Assembly (NCBI GenBank): GCA_003586115.2
Contig: QVOM02000102.1
Coordinates: 1,359,405-1,423,404, forward strand
Direction of reading: 5' to 3'
DNA from: Salvator merianae
Lineage: Eukaryota > Chordata > Lepidosauria > Squamata > Teiidae
DNA: 64,000 bases
Shown: piece after piece, positions 32,020 to 43,340 of the stretch
Numbering within the stretch: the stretch's first letter is position 1
Layout of the letters: each line of letters opens with the position of its first letter
Notes under the pieces: model-generated
The model's database searches: none
What the model saw: only the letters and a program-made list of their open reading frames with translations
What the model was told of the DNA's origin: nothing
Made by a program: the position numbers and the translations under genes

Positions 32020-32580
32020 TGTTGCGTGCAAAATTGCACCCACTTCCCCAGCTGGAAGTGTTTTCCCAGGTTCTCGCGGAGCTAGAGGTTTAGGCTGGCA
32101 GAATGGCAATTACCCACACAAAGAGACAGACTAACGAATAAGACAACAATCCTTGGCCAAGGGGCTCACAGACACATGAAATCTCGTGGCTGTAGAGCAG
32201 TTTATTCAGAGAAGGGTTTACATTTATAGGAATTTTGGAACAGGCTTCTGCTGATAACAATCATGGCAGAGACAGATTTACAGTAAAAGGAGTTACATTC
32301 CCGGCTGAACCAGAGTTAATCTTCTCATGTTCGTTACGGGAAATGATATTCTAATCTCTCTGGTCAATATAGGTTCAGTTGTTTACAGATTTCTGCATTA
32401 TCACAACATGATAATGCAGAAAGTATCTTAAGAAGATCTTTAAAGAATCCATGTTTGGTGTCAACTAACCTCTATCCATTCCCATCCCAGAGCCTTTTCT
32501 TATCCTAACAAACAATTCCCTGAGTTCATATTTTAAAAGAAACTTAAAAGAACATATGTTAAAACAGCATTTCCCCTACA
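32020..32580 (-). repeat. probable solo LTR
   Basis: On the minus strand the segment runs from TGTAGGGG to GCAACA, so it has the TG...CA ends of an LTR. It contains, in the right order, a TATA-like CTATAAATG and an AATAAA about 22 bases later (near 32202-32230 in window coordinates), as in retroviral LTRs. No internal retroviral genes or second LTR adjoin it. A target duplication was not found, so the limits may be off by a few bases. It is not similar to the LTR at 18691. Confidence 0.5.
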
Positions 32581-33239
32581 ATGTCATAAATTCCATGCCT
32601 CTTCTTCCTTCATTAACCTTATTAACAACAAACTGAATCACTAACTAGAAGGCATTGGAATTCTCACTACAAACAGATTCAATTTCTATTTTCCTGTTTA
32701 CAGTCAATGGCAAAACCTCTGCTCTGAGGCTGCCTCAGTGGTTCACATTTTCCTAAAGGGGTCCAAACTTTAACCAATTGCTCTACTCTTTCAAAGAACA
32801 AGGTGTGGGTTGCTTGTGTACCAGCCCCTCCCTTCCTGTGAGCAAAGCAGAAAAGGCAGGGAGCTATAATTTGAGAAGGAAGTTGAAAAAGCAGGTAAGG
32901 CAGCAGTTAATGGACTTGAACATGTTCTTTCCAGATTCTGCGTATGTAGTTGTACACTGCAGAAAAGCAGACCTGGAGAAAAAGTTTAGTGACTAGTATT
33001 GTAAAAGATAATTTTTCTCTTTTCAGTTCCCCTCTGACAGATGTGAGGGTGCCTTTTTTGCTGTGTTGACAAATTATGTAGCTTATTGGTTTGTACACAA
33101 AGGCTTTCACTGGTTCTCAGGAAATATTGTCCAGTTTGGGCCTGTGGTATATTATGTGCTCTCACACTCACTTTCTTTTTCAAAGACAAAACCAATATAT
33201 TTGTCTAAAATAAGAAATCCATGTGTCTAACATAAAGGA
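32581..33239. other. non-coding spacer
   Basis: Nothing recognised. Confidence 0.4.
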
Positions 33240-33850
33240 GTAAATATAGTTATCCCCATCCCAATTTTTAAATCTATTAAAATTAATTTATGCAGAGATA
33301 TATGCTTTGAACCACCAGTCAATTACTTTGTGGTAAGGCCAACTTGAGATACATAATTTTGGTAAGGCATTTAAAAGTAGGGACCATGTATTTTTGAAAA
33401 AATCTTATAATTCTGGATTATTCATTTTTATAATATGCTAAGTGATAAGCTCAATGATAGTGATAATATATATATAGTGATAATCCTTCCAGCACTGTGC
33501 TATCACTAATCCCACTGTAGCAAATAAAAATTTTATAAATGTTTTTTGTGGCAAATCTCTGTGTTGATGAGCAAATATGTTAAGCAAACAAAAAGTTGGA
33601 CTTAAGAGTAGTAGGTATTGCCAGTATTTTGCTTAATTCCAGCTCTATTTTCTGCCAAAATGATTTAATTTTAGGGCAGGACCACCAAACATGAAAATAA
33701 GATTCCACTGCATTCCAGCAAGAATATGAAACATCCCAAATAATATGAGAAAGTATACATGGTGTCTGGTATTATCTATAAAGCACTTTCAATGTATTTT
33801 CTTTAATTTTAGCAGAAGAGTGCCAGTTATGGAGACTTTTGAGGTCTGAG
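33240..33850 (-). pseudogene. LINE-1 ORF2 C-terminal remnant
   Basis: Read on the minus strand, about 33765 to 33580 translates to a stretch containing HVWWSCPKIKSFW, the C-terminal cysteine/tryptophan motif of vertebrate L1 ORF2 proteins, followed by a stop and AT-rich 3' sequence. The copy is short, 5'-truncated and degenerate. Confidence 0.65.
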
Positions 33851-33960
33851 GTAATCAGTCCCAGTTACTGGTTTCTGAGGGTTGATCTCTGCAGCTTCAA
33901 TTTGAACTTCCTGTGGGAATGGCATAATCCAGACTGTCCCTTAATGTAGACATACCCATA

Positions 33961-34195
33961 GGGCCCAACTACACCAAAGTCGTAATCCATCTTTGTCCAT
34001 CTTCAGAGAAAGATAAATATATCAGCAAAGTGGCAATCCATTTTCCTTCCACATTATCTAACCTGGAAAATTCACCTTTGGATTAGATAATGCAGAAGAA
34101 AATTCCAGAGCTTGTCACTTTGCTGATGCGCTCTCACTCACAAGGAGAATTGAAGTTGGGTTAAAGTTTAGTTGTACCTGGGCCCTTTATCGGGT
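33961..34195. mobile_element. palindromic MITE, family A copy 2
   Basis: The ends GGGCCCAACTACA and TGTACCTGGGCCC are inverted repeats. The interior phrases 'cactttgctgatg' and 'attatctaac' occur in the same order in the element at 7805-8029. About 235 bp, no coding capacity. Confidence 0.7.
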
Positions 34196-34760
34196 TTCTC
34201 TGCTTTGGATATGATTTTTTTGCATTCCTCTTCCATGAGAAATCTTCTCTTCCAAAGGCTTGCTGCGGTCGAGTCTATTGTTTTGAGACTCTAGGTTGTC
34301 ATTGTAATTCCTCTTATCTTCTTAAAAGCTCTAGCCCTCTGTCTAGGAACTCTACTATTTCCCCACACTCCTTCTTCCTATTTCTGGAACACCTTTCAGT
34401 AACTAACCTAAACAGTATTTTTGCTTGATGTCTTAATCAAATTGTAGTCTATAAAAACAGATTTCTTCATAAAACTATAAGGCTACCAGAATAAACCATT
34501 TATGAAAATAAAAGGAGTACAAAGCCATCATGAGCTATTGCTAGTCATAGGGCCTTTCTGCCCTTGCTGGTGTTCCATACCAGCAACTGTACTAAGGGCC
34601 TCTCTTCTGCACGTTAAGCCCTACCCACTGCTAGTATGTTCCTTCTGCACAGAACAGAGCATGATCTGAATCAGGAAGCTCCTGATCTGGAGCGCTGGTG
34701 GATCTGATTTATCAGTTCCACTAGCATACTAGCAGTGGATATCCAGATCATGGAAGTGAG

Positions 34761-34917
34761 CAGTGGTGGCCCGTGCCTTTAAGAGAGGGTGTTCGCGTGA
34801 GTGCCATGGCCGTTCGCGGGGCCTCCGGGCCTCTGCACTGTACGGAGGCCCGGAGGCCCCGCGAACGGTCATGGCACTCGCGCGAACACCCACCCTTAAA
34901 GGCACGGGTCGCTGCTG
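34761..34917. mobile_element. fold-back hAT-like MITE, family C copy 1
   Basis: The whole 157-bp element is one near-perfect hairpin: the left arm from CAGTGGTGGCCCGTGCC to CCGGGCCTC pairs with the right arm up to GGCACGGGTCGCTGCTG. A perfect 8-bp duplication GAAGTGAG lies at 34753-34760 and 34918-34925. That makes it a hAT-type fold-back element with almost no loop. A relative is at 44369-44569. Confidence 0.88.
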
Positions 34918-35216
34918 GAAGTGAGCAAAGGTGCACAACTTTGTGTTCCAGCTTTACATGGGGGATCCATTTTGGCAACACATCAAGTGGTGCTGATGAA
35001 ATGGGTCCCCCAGGGGCTCCAAAGTCAGGTCATTGGAGCTTCAGAGGCTGGTTCTGAAGCTTGTGTGAGTTTTAGGGCCTGCCTGAGGGCTAGACTGGGC
35101 TGGAACATGCCATCACCATGCAACAGCACCTGTGACCATAATAAAGACTATACTACTATACTGACCCTGGTTCCAGCCCAAGGGAATCCATCCATGAAAG
35201 TTAAGTGCAGAAAGGC

Positions 35217-36557
35217 CACTGGCGTAGCCAGCCGCTTTGACACCCGGGGCTACTAGCCGCTTTGACGCCTGGGGCTAGGGGTGGGGCCAGTGAGTGTGCA
35301 TGCGTGTGGGCGGGGCCAGCGAGCGCGCATGACCCGCTTGTCGCCCTGCCCAGCGGTGGCCTCGCTCGTCGCCCCGCCCCGCGGGGGCGTCGCTCGTCGC
35401 CCCGCCCCGCCCGGCGGGGACCGCGCTCCTCGCCCCGGCCCGCCCGGCGGGGGCCGCGCTCCTCGCCCCGGCCCGCCCGGCGGGGGCCGCGCTCCTCGCC
35501 CCGGCCCGCCCGGAGGCGGCCGCGCTCCTCGCCCCGGCCCGCCCGGCGGGGGCCTCGCTCGTCGCCCCGGCCCGCCCGGCGGGGGCCTCGCTCGTCGCCC
35601 CGGCCCGCCCGGCGGGGGCCTCGCTCCTCNNNNNNNNNNNNNNNNNNNNNNNNNNNNNNNNNNNNNNNNNNNNNNNNNNNNNNNNNNNNNNNNNNNNNNN
35701 NNNNNNNNNNNNNNNNNNNNNNNNNNNNNNNNNNNNNNNNNNNNNNNNNNNNNNNNNNNNNNNNNNNNNNNNNNNNNNNNNNNNNNNNNNNNNNNNNNNN
35801 NNNNNNNNNNNNNNNNNNNNNNNNNNNNNNNNNNNNNNNNNNNNNNNNNNNNNNNNNNNNNNNNNNNNNNNNNNNNNNNNNNNNNNNNNNNNNNNNNNNN
35901 NNNNNNNNNNNNNNNNNNNNNNNNNNNNNNNNNNNNNNNNNNNNNNNNNNNNNNNNNNNNNNNNNNNNNNNNNNNNNNNNNNNNNNNNNNNNNNNNNNNN
36001 NNNNNNNNNNNNNNNNNNNNNNNNNNNNNNNNNNNNNNNNNNNNNNNNNNNNNNNNNNNNNNNNNNNNNNNNNNNNNNNNNNNNNNNNNNNNNNNNNNNN
36101 NNNNNNNNNNNNNNNNNNNNNNNNNNNNNNNNNNNNNNNNNNNNNNNNNNNNNNNNNNNNNNNNNNNNNNNNNNNNNNNNNNNNNNNNNNNNNNNNNNNN
36201 NNNNNNNNNNNNNNNNNNNNNNNNNNNNNNNNNNNNNNNNNNNNNNNNNNNNNNNNNNNNNNNNNNNNNNNNNNNNNNNNNNNNNNNNNNNNNNNNNNNN
36301 NNNNNNNNNNNNNNNNNNNNNNNNNNNNNNNNNNNNNNNNNNNNNNNNNNNNNNNNNNNNNNNNNNNNNNNNNNNNNNNNNNNNNNNNNNNNNNNNNNNN
36401 NNNNNNNNNNNNNNNNNNNNNNNNNNNNNNNNNNNNNNNNNNNNNNNNNNNNNNNNNNNNNNNNNNNNNNNNNNNNNNNNNNNNNNNNNNNNNNNNNNNN
36501 NNNNNNNNNNNNNNNNNNNNNNNNGCCCCCCCCCGCCCCCCCCTCGCTACGCCAGTG
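35217..36557. mobile_element. GC-rich hAT-like element, copy 2, containing an assembly gap
   Basis: Same ends as the element at 27038 (CACTGGCGTAG ... CTACGCCAGTG) with a perfect 8-bp duplication AGAAAGGC at 35209-35216 and 36558-36565. The visible interior is again the 33-bp GC-rich minisatellite. Bases 35630-36524 are unknown, so true length and repeat number are not given by the window. Long open frames across it are artefacts. Confidence 0.92.
35630..36524. other. assembly gap (895 N)
   Basis: Unresolved bases inside the GC-rich minisatellite of the second hAT-like element. Confidence 1.
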
Positions 36558-36565
36558 AGAAAGGC

Positions 36566-38015
36566 CCTTGATCTCACAAACAATGACTTATATATAGATT
36601 TCTATACTGCCCTATTACTCTCAGGGCAGTGTACAATAAAATAAATTAGAGAAAACAGAAAGATAAAGACAAAAATAGATGATAGTAAAATGAAAACAAA
36701 CATAAAATGGATAATAAGAATAAAAAAATGAGAATATAGGGTTGGAATGTACAGTCTTCATTACTCCCCCCAAATCTCAGTTAGCAGTGTGATTTCACCA
36801 GGCTACATGAATCAGTTGTGGACATCTGGTGAATCTCACTAGGAAGGCTATTCCATACCAGCGGGCTACCGCGGAGAATGTTCTGTTTCTAGTTGTTGTC
36901 CCACCAATCTCCTTAAGAGAGAGCTACAAGGGCTTCCCCAGAAGTTCTTAGCAAATAGGTCTATATTCCCTTTTAAGGAGTCAAATCTGGTGGCACTGGC
37001 AATCACATATTGTGGCAGAAAATTTCAGAATAGTCAGCTGATTGTGGTTAGAAGCTCTCCTGCTTTCAGCAGTTCTGTATATTTATGGATCCTGTAAGAC
37101 TCATTTGCCCATGTTTAACTGAATGCTATTAGAATGTTTCTGGATGCCTTCATGTTGAACATGCTGATTTCTGGAGAAGAGAAGGTTTATTACTATGTGT
37201 TTTTTGCACAATTTGTCAAATGTAATGATTGGAGTTTTCTTGGTCCATCCATCATTAACTTGAATCTTAACCAATGATTTAGGAATCGATAAAGTATCTC
37301 TGACAAACATGGCTAGTTCCAAGCCCTGCCGAAGGGTCTAAAAATAATTAAGGTATCTCTGAATTTAGGAACCCAAATTCTTTTTAAGTCATTGGGGGAT
37401 TGTACCAAGGGCCCTGATGACAATGGAGACCTCAGTTAATTTCTTTTCCCAAAACATTTCATTTTCAATTTGCAGATCACAAACTTTGTTTTGCTGGAAC
37501 AAATAAAATGGCACCTTTACTCATCTGCCTCCTTATCAATAATCATTTTGCAGAAAGTAAGGGTACTTTTCCTAATTGCTGTCTTGGTCTTTCCTGCACA
37601 TTCACACCCATCTGCCTCTTCTCAAGATGCTTTACTTATTTAAGTATTTATATCCCACTCTTCACCAGAAGCTCCCAGGGCGGGTCACAACATTCAATAA
37701 AAACAATAATATAGTATAAAAACTTTCCTACTCTGGTAGGCAACATGCAGAGGAAGGTAAAAGTCAAAAGACCTGGGTGAAAAGGAATATTTTAATCTGG
37801 TGCAGAGAGCCATATAATGTTGATACCTGGTATATGTCTTCTGGAAGGGTGTGCCACTACCTCCCACACCTCTGAGGGTAGTGGAACAAGAAAGGCCTGT
37901 TGGCGGGAACAGGCACATACAGGGATATTGGGCATGGGGCTGGCATATGCCTGTTTATGTACCATTGCTCCTATCCAGTTTTTGCCCTAGTATTATGTAT
38001 AACTTCCCCCAAAGG
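36566..38015. repeat. degenerate interspersed repeats, no gene
   Basis: Segments near 36590-36950 and 37640-37900 resemble one another and 31590-31980 and 42490-42780 ('ccagagctctg'-style wording about 'tattccataccagcgggctacc', 'agagaatgttctg'). They appear to be remnants of one LINE-like family. Nothing with coding potential. Confidence 0.4.
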
Positions 38016-38023
38016 CTTCAGTC

Positions 38024-38357
38024 CAGGGGTGTCAAACTCATTTTAGTTCAGGGGCCGCTTCCCTTGCCTGGGGTGATGGGCGGGGGCGACGTCACTGCGG
38101 TGAGTGGGGCGACGCCAGTGACGTCAGCGCGGTGGGCGGGGCGACGCCAGCGACGTCAGCGCGGTGGGCGGGGCGACGCCAGCGACGTCAGCGCGGTGGG
38201 CGGGGCGACGCCAGTGACGCCAGCGCAGTGGGCGGGGCGACGCCAGCACGTGGGGCGGGGTGCCGGTAGTGCGCCGGCGCCCGGGGAGCAACGCCGGCTG
38301 GATTGAACCCCTTCACGGGCCGGTTCCGGCCCGCGGGCCGTACCTTTGACACCCCTG
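38024..38357. mobile_element. non-autonomous hAT element, CAGGGGTGTCAAA type, copy 2
   Basis: Ends CAGGGGTGTCAAACTCA and TTTGACACCCCTG as in copy 1 at 3404. The target duplication is CTTCAGTC (38016-38023) / CTTCAGAC (38358-38365), 7 of 8. The interior has a 32-bp GC-rich repeat with GACGTCA words starting at 38127, 38159 and 38191. The 151-codon open frame across it is an artefact. Confidence 0.9.
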
Positions 38358-38423
38358 CTTCAGACTTTTAACATCAGGTGCCATTACATTATGACAGACT
38401 AGCATGCGTGGATAGGTGTGCCT

Positions 38424-38546
38424 AAGGCTCTTTCCACACTAGGTCTTATTCCAGCCCAGGGCCTGCCATAGTCTGCACTAGCATGCAGACAGCAAGTCTC
38501 TATTCTAGGATATATCCTGGAATTAGGCCCAGTGTGGAAAGAGACT
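38424..38546. mobile_element. short MITE with ~28-bp inverted ends
   Basis: The left end AAGGCTCTTTCCACACTAGG and the right end read from the other strand, TAGTCTCTTTCCACACTGGG, continue into TCTTATTCC / CCTAATTCC. About 120 bp, non-coding. Superfamily unknown. Confidence 0.7.
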
Positions 38547-39334
38547 ACATCTCTGCTAACCTAAAGAGATTTCTTATTTGTATGTATTTTGGAGTTATCC
38601 TGACCTTGTCAGTAATTCTCATGCATGCATCATATTATCTGCATAAGCTTGAGCACAGTTAGACTTGAATAATCCTTACAGTTACAATATGCTTTCTATT
38701 ACTGTCTCTTAATGCAAAGCATAGTACTGTATATAATATATAGCATAAAAATTGGTTGGTGCAATAACAGTGCCCATGTGTTTCTGTGGGATGTTATGTT
38801 ATTGACCTGCTGTGATAATGATCTAATTTAATAAGCGACAACAAGCTAGTTGAAATCTTAGATTTTTAATTGCAATGAAACCAGAAACAGGGACATGCAG
38901 AGATTCTATCCACCACATGATGGTGCTAACTGAATACAGAAAATGCTACAGAAAGCTCTTTGTATCAACCTTGCGGAAACTGTCATAGGATTCACAGTTA
39001 TTGTGGCTGTTTAAGCCAATTGGTGTCTAAGTCATAACACATTTCATTATGTATTCCTATAAATTAAGTATATTAACTAGCATTAATTTCAAAGTAATTC
39101 TGTACATGCAGGATGACTGCATGTACCATAAGGCCAAAAATTATTGTCTCTGTAAGAAACACTGTGCAGGAGGTTTTCCTAACTCTTTCAGAAACATAAT
39201 GCAGCAGAATTAATCAAAAAGCTGCTTTCCTTTCTTTCTCATAAAAAATGGCTAGGATGTCATGACTATTTGCTTTTTGTTGTGAATCCTGTGCAAGAAG
39301 TTAGACCATAGCAGTTTTATCTTCATAAGTCCTT
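38547..39334. other. non-coding spacer
   Basis: AT-rich, nothing recognised. Confidence 0.4.
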
Positions 39335-39755
39335 GGCTGTATCCAGACAGGGTCTAAAACCTGGGATTATCCTAGCACTATATTGGGATTGCCACACATA
39401 TCTATGGCAATCCCAACATATTCCTGGGATGAAAAGGTGAAATTCCAGAGTATTCCTATTGTGGGATAAAGAACTCCGATCCTAGTTTTTCTGAAATGGT
39501 GATATTACTTATCTTTTCTAATGCTTGTTCCTGGGATTCTCCCTGTTGAAAGTACCCACTGCGCAAGTGTGGGGGTAAGCACTTGCGCAGCTCTGGGTAT
39601 TTTCACCTTTGAAGCATCACAGGAGAAAATGCCACAATAGAAAGGTCCCAGTCCTGTTCTGGAATATCACCCTGCCATCTGGTAGGGATGGTGAGAGGCA
39701 ACTTCAGGTTCTAATCAAGATTCTGCATTTTCCTCTTGCTGTCTGGAGGAAGCCC
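39335..39755. mobile_element. DNA-transposon-like repeat, family D copy 1
   Basis: It begins GGCTGTATCCAGACAG and ends with TGCTGTCTGGAGG, inverted versions of each other. Just inside is an inverted pair 'attgggattgccacaca' / 'ggcaatcccaacat'. The same layout occurs at 47902-48254. Confidence 0.6.
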
Positions 39756-40419
39756 TTGTCAGAATCTTGAACTGTAACCAGGGGTCTAACAAAACCAGAG
39801 CTCAGTTTCAGGGCCTGACCATGTGCAGAGTCCCAGTATTTTAGCACTCAACTAGCCACACATCTTGAGTTTAGAAATCAAGTGGTATTGTATTTCTACT
39901 AGGTCATGCATCTGCTTTAGTTTTCTTTCTGTATTGACTGCCTCCCCCATCTTCAGTTACCCAGCTTACATTGTGCATATAAATGCTATGCTACTGCTCA
40001 TCTAATATTTTTGTTCATTATTTAGACTGTATGCTTCTCCTGTGCTCTTTACATACTGCCTTTCTGTTTTCATCTAAGCCTCATTTTCATCATCTTGTGC
40101 TTTCTTTCAGTTATCCTGTTAATATTTCCCCCCTGCTTTCTTTATATTGTTCTCTTTAGGCAACAACCTTCTATTTATCCCTAGAATCACCATTTTATAC
40201 CTTGTCTTCATCACTTGTTCCTTGTAGTGCTATCGAAATGTTGTTTTGATGTCCAGCTTTTCTGTTACTGCAGTCAAATGAGTCAGGGATGCCAAAAATA
40301 TAACACACACTTATGATAAAAACTTCTTTCCCCCAGCAAAACTTCTCTTCTCCAGATTGCTGCTCCCAGGAGATTTCTCCTTTAAGAGTTACAAAACAAC
40401 AGCAGGGCTAAGGTCAAAT
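39756..40419. other. non-coding spacer
   Basis: Nothing recognised. Confidence 0.4.
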
Positions 40420-40573
40420 TCATAGGGCAGATTATTTTTGACAAAGTCCCTCATCAAAGGCTCCTGAATAAACTTACCAGTCATGGAATAAGACAACAGG
40501 TCCTGTCCTGGATTGGCTAAAGGACAGGAAAGAGAGAGTAGGAATAAATGGCGAGTTCTCAGAGTGGAAAGAG

Positions 40574-41391
40574 GTGAGAAGTGGGGTCCTGCAAGGTTCA
40601 GTATTAGAATCCTTGCTTTTAAATATATTCATTAATGATCTAGAAGTAGGGGGAAGTAATGAGTTAGCAAAGTTTACTGATGATACTGAATTGTTCAGGG
40701 TAGTAAAAACTGAAAGTAATTGTAAAGAGCTCCAGAGGGATCTCTTGACATTGGGTGAATGGAAAACGAAGTGGCAAATGCACTACAGTCTTAGCAAGTG
40801 CCAAGTGATGCACACTGAGGCAAAGAATCCCAGTTACACCTATAAACTGATAGGGGCCAAGATTTCTGTAGCAGACCAGGAAAAGGATCTTGGAGTTTTG
40901 GTTGACAGCTCAATGAAGGTGTCAACCCAGTGTGCAGTGGCAGTGAAAAAAGCAAATTCAGTGCTGGGGTAATTAGGAAGAGAATAGAAAACAAGTCAGC
41001 AAGTGTCACTGTGAGAGACAGTGTGAGACCACACTTGGAATATCAGAAAGAAAATTGTGGAATGGAAAAGGTGCAGCAAAGGGCAACCAGAATAATCAAG
41101 AGACTGGAACACCTTCCTTGCAAAATTAGGCTGCAGTGTCTTGGCCTCTTTAACCTTGAAAGACAGTGTTTAAGAGGGGACCTTACTGAAGTATATAAAA
41201 TCATTCACAATATGGAAAATGTGGATAGAGAAAAATTATTTTCTGTATCGCATAACACTAGGACTGGGGGGCACTCTATGAAGCTGATGGGTAGGAAAGT
41301 TAGGACCAACAAAGGGAAGTATTTTTTTCACCCAGAGGGTCATTGGTCAATAGAATTTATTACCAGAAGAGATTATGACAGTAGGGGTGTG
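40574..41391 (+). pseudogene. LINE reverse-transcriptase remnant
   Basis: The first open part (40574-40972) carries LQGSVLESLLLNIFINDL and the active-site box KFTDDTELF, keeping both adjacent aspartates, then KDLGVLVDSSM. After a frame change near 40970 a second part holds VRPHLEY, QQRATRIIKRLEHL and LRGDLTEVYKI, the conserved C-terminal region. The N-terminal RT motifs and endonuclease are missing. The hAT insertion removes the natural end. Confidence 0.88.
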
Positions 41392-42201
41392 CACGAAGGT
41401 ATTTTTTGGTTTTCGCTTCGCAACGAAACGAAGCCGGGGGAAAAAAAAATTGTGCGAAGACCACCTCGCCGAAAAATGCCGGCTTCGCTTCGTTCTGAAG
41501 CTTTTCAGTCATGGCTTCAATGCCAGCCACTCCAGCCCACCGTTTCTGTACCCATCCACCCTTAAAGATATGGTGTGGCAGTTCATATCTTTAAGGGTGA
41601 ACGGGCACAGAGGCGGCAGGCTGGGCAATTGCTGCCAATGAAGCCATGTGCCACCCCTACACCCCGTACCCCCCCCCACATAAATAAAAGAAAAAGAAAA
41701 AGAAAAGCCCCTACACCCCCCCACACACAAATAAAAAAGAAAAGCCCCTACATTCCCCCCCCAACACGCAAGTAAATAAAAAAAGTAAAAAAGTAAAGTA
41801 AAAAATTTAAAACCTTACCTTTCGTAGAATCGCGGCGTGCACGTCCTTTTCCAGCGCTCCGGCTTGTCTTTCTCCCCCTCCCATCACAGAAGCCTCTATT
41901 GGATGCCTGTTTCCCTGGCAGCAGGGAAGTGAGGCATCCAATAGGCTGGTGTAGCAGTCAGTCAAATATACTGACCAACTGCTGCACCAGCACAGCAGAA
42001 CCAGTAGAAATTCTACTTTCTCCACGTTGGAGGAAGTAGGACCTTTACTAGCAGCGAAGGCAGCGAAGGCACCGAAGAGAAGGTAAGGTTTTCGCCATTC
42101 GCATTCGTGGGGAGGGGGGATTTCGCTTTCTACACGAAAACAGCAGAAACGCTGTTTTCGCTACGAAAAGCGAAGGTGGCGAAAATTTTCGCCCATCCCT
42201 A
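41392..42201. mobile_element. non-autonomous hAT element, TAGGGGTGTGCACGAAG type, copy 2
   Basis: It starts TAGGGGTGTGCACGAAG and ends CGCCCATCCCTA. The target duplication is TATGACAG (41384-41391) / GATGACAG (42202-42209), 7 of 8. It contains a hairpin with 16-bp perfect arms (41557-41572 and 41584-41599). The outer parts share TTCG/CGAA-rich wording with the element at 11264, but the core differs. It lies in the LINE at 40420. Confidence 0.88.
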
Positions 42202-42485
42202 GATGACAGCAATCAGCCTGGATAACTCTAAGAATGGATTGGACAGATTCATGACGGTCAGGTGTATCAATGGCTACTGGGATGGATGCCTAGGTATCAC
42301 CTCAGGTTGGAGATTCAGGCAGGATGCCTCTAGGGCATTTGCAGGGAGTTGAGAACAGGTGAAGATTTTGCCTTTTTCTTCTGCTTGAGAATACCCAGAT
42401 GCAATTGGTAGGGCACTATGTGAAACAGGATGCTGGACTAGATGAGCTGTAGCCAGATCCGGCAGGGCTTCTCTTATGTTCTTAT

Positions 42486-43340
42486 ATCCCGATAAAAGCA
42501 ATGCAAGTGGGTTAAAAATGGGACTAAAGTTCATTAAAATCACACATAAATATCAGTAAAATTAAATTAAGATAGTGCTCAGGTCAGTCAATTGCTTGAG
42601 TAAAGAGGTGTATCTTCACCAACCATCTAAATGAGTACAGTGAAGGTGCCTGAGGCACCTCAGAAAGGATACTGTTCCACAACCTGAGTGCTGTCATGGA
42701 GAAGGCCCTGTTATGCATCCCAATCCCTTTAATGTCCGTAGGTAGTGGCATTTTAAGGCACTGGCAAGTCTATATGGGAAGAGGCAAGCCATTTAGGGCC
42801 TTACAAATTGATGAGAATATCTTGAATTGGGCTCAGCAGCAAATTGGCAGCCAGTGCATTTCTTTTAAGACTGCCATGATATGCACCTAGGCACCAGTTT
42901 TGGTCATTAGTCTTGCGTCTTGCTTCTGCAATCTAAAGCAGCTGCACTTTCCAAACTGTCTTCAAGGGTAGCTCCACATAGAGCACATTGTAGTAGTCCA
43001 GTCTGGAAATACCAGGACATGGATTACTGTGACAAACTATCTCTGTCCAGAGAGGGCCATGACTGATAAACCAGCCTGGCACTCTAGGTCATCACTTCCT
43101 GAGCTTCACGTTTCAGTGAAGAATCTAGACATACCCTTTCACACTTGTCCCTTCCAGAGTGGAACAACCTATCTGAGAACAGGAAGCCTGCCTACTTCAT
43201 GAGCCTGAGAACCTGTGACACTCAGCACCTCTGTCTTAGCTGGATTAATCTTCAATTTACTCACTCCATCCAGCCCAATACTGCTTCCAAGCACCTGACA
43301 CGTACCTCAGGCAGGCATCTCTCCTGATTCAGTTGGCATG
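42486..43340. repeat. degenerate LINE-like interspersed repeat
   Basis: The phrasing ('ctgtcatggagaaggccctgt', 'ttaaggcactggcaag', 'cagccagtgcatttct') is that of a repeat common in squamate introns, and parts resemble 36780-36950 and 31750-31980. No intact coding sequence. Confidence 0.45.

Larger units (their letters stand above)
40420..42485 (+). mobile_element. CR1/L3-like LINE, 5'-truncated and interrupted by a hAT element
   Basis: The left part encodes a reverse transcriptase, the right part is 3' UTR ending in 'gcttctcttatgttctta'. The hAT element at 41392-42201 splits it. It is a different, older family from the CR1 at 9592 and the same as the minus-strand fragment at 4119. Confidence 0.85.

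Noticed and set aside
35201..36644. Open frames of 425-460 codons, mostly unknown residues
   Set aside because: They cross the assembly gap and the same GC-rich minisatellite.
37851..38306. 151-codon frame
   Set aside because: Read-through into the 32-bp repeat of a hAT element.
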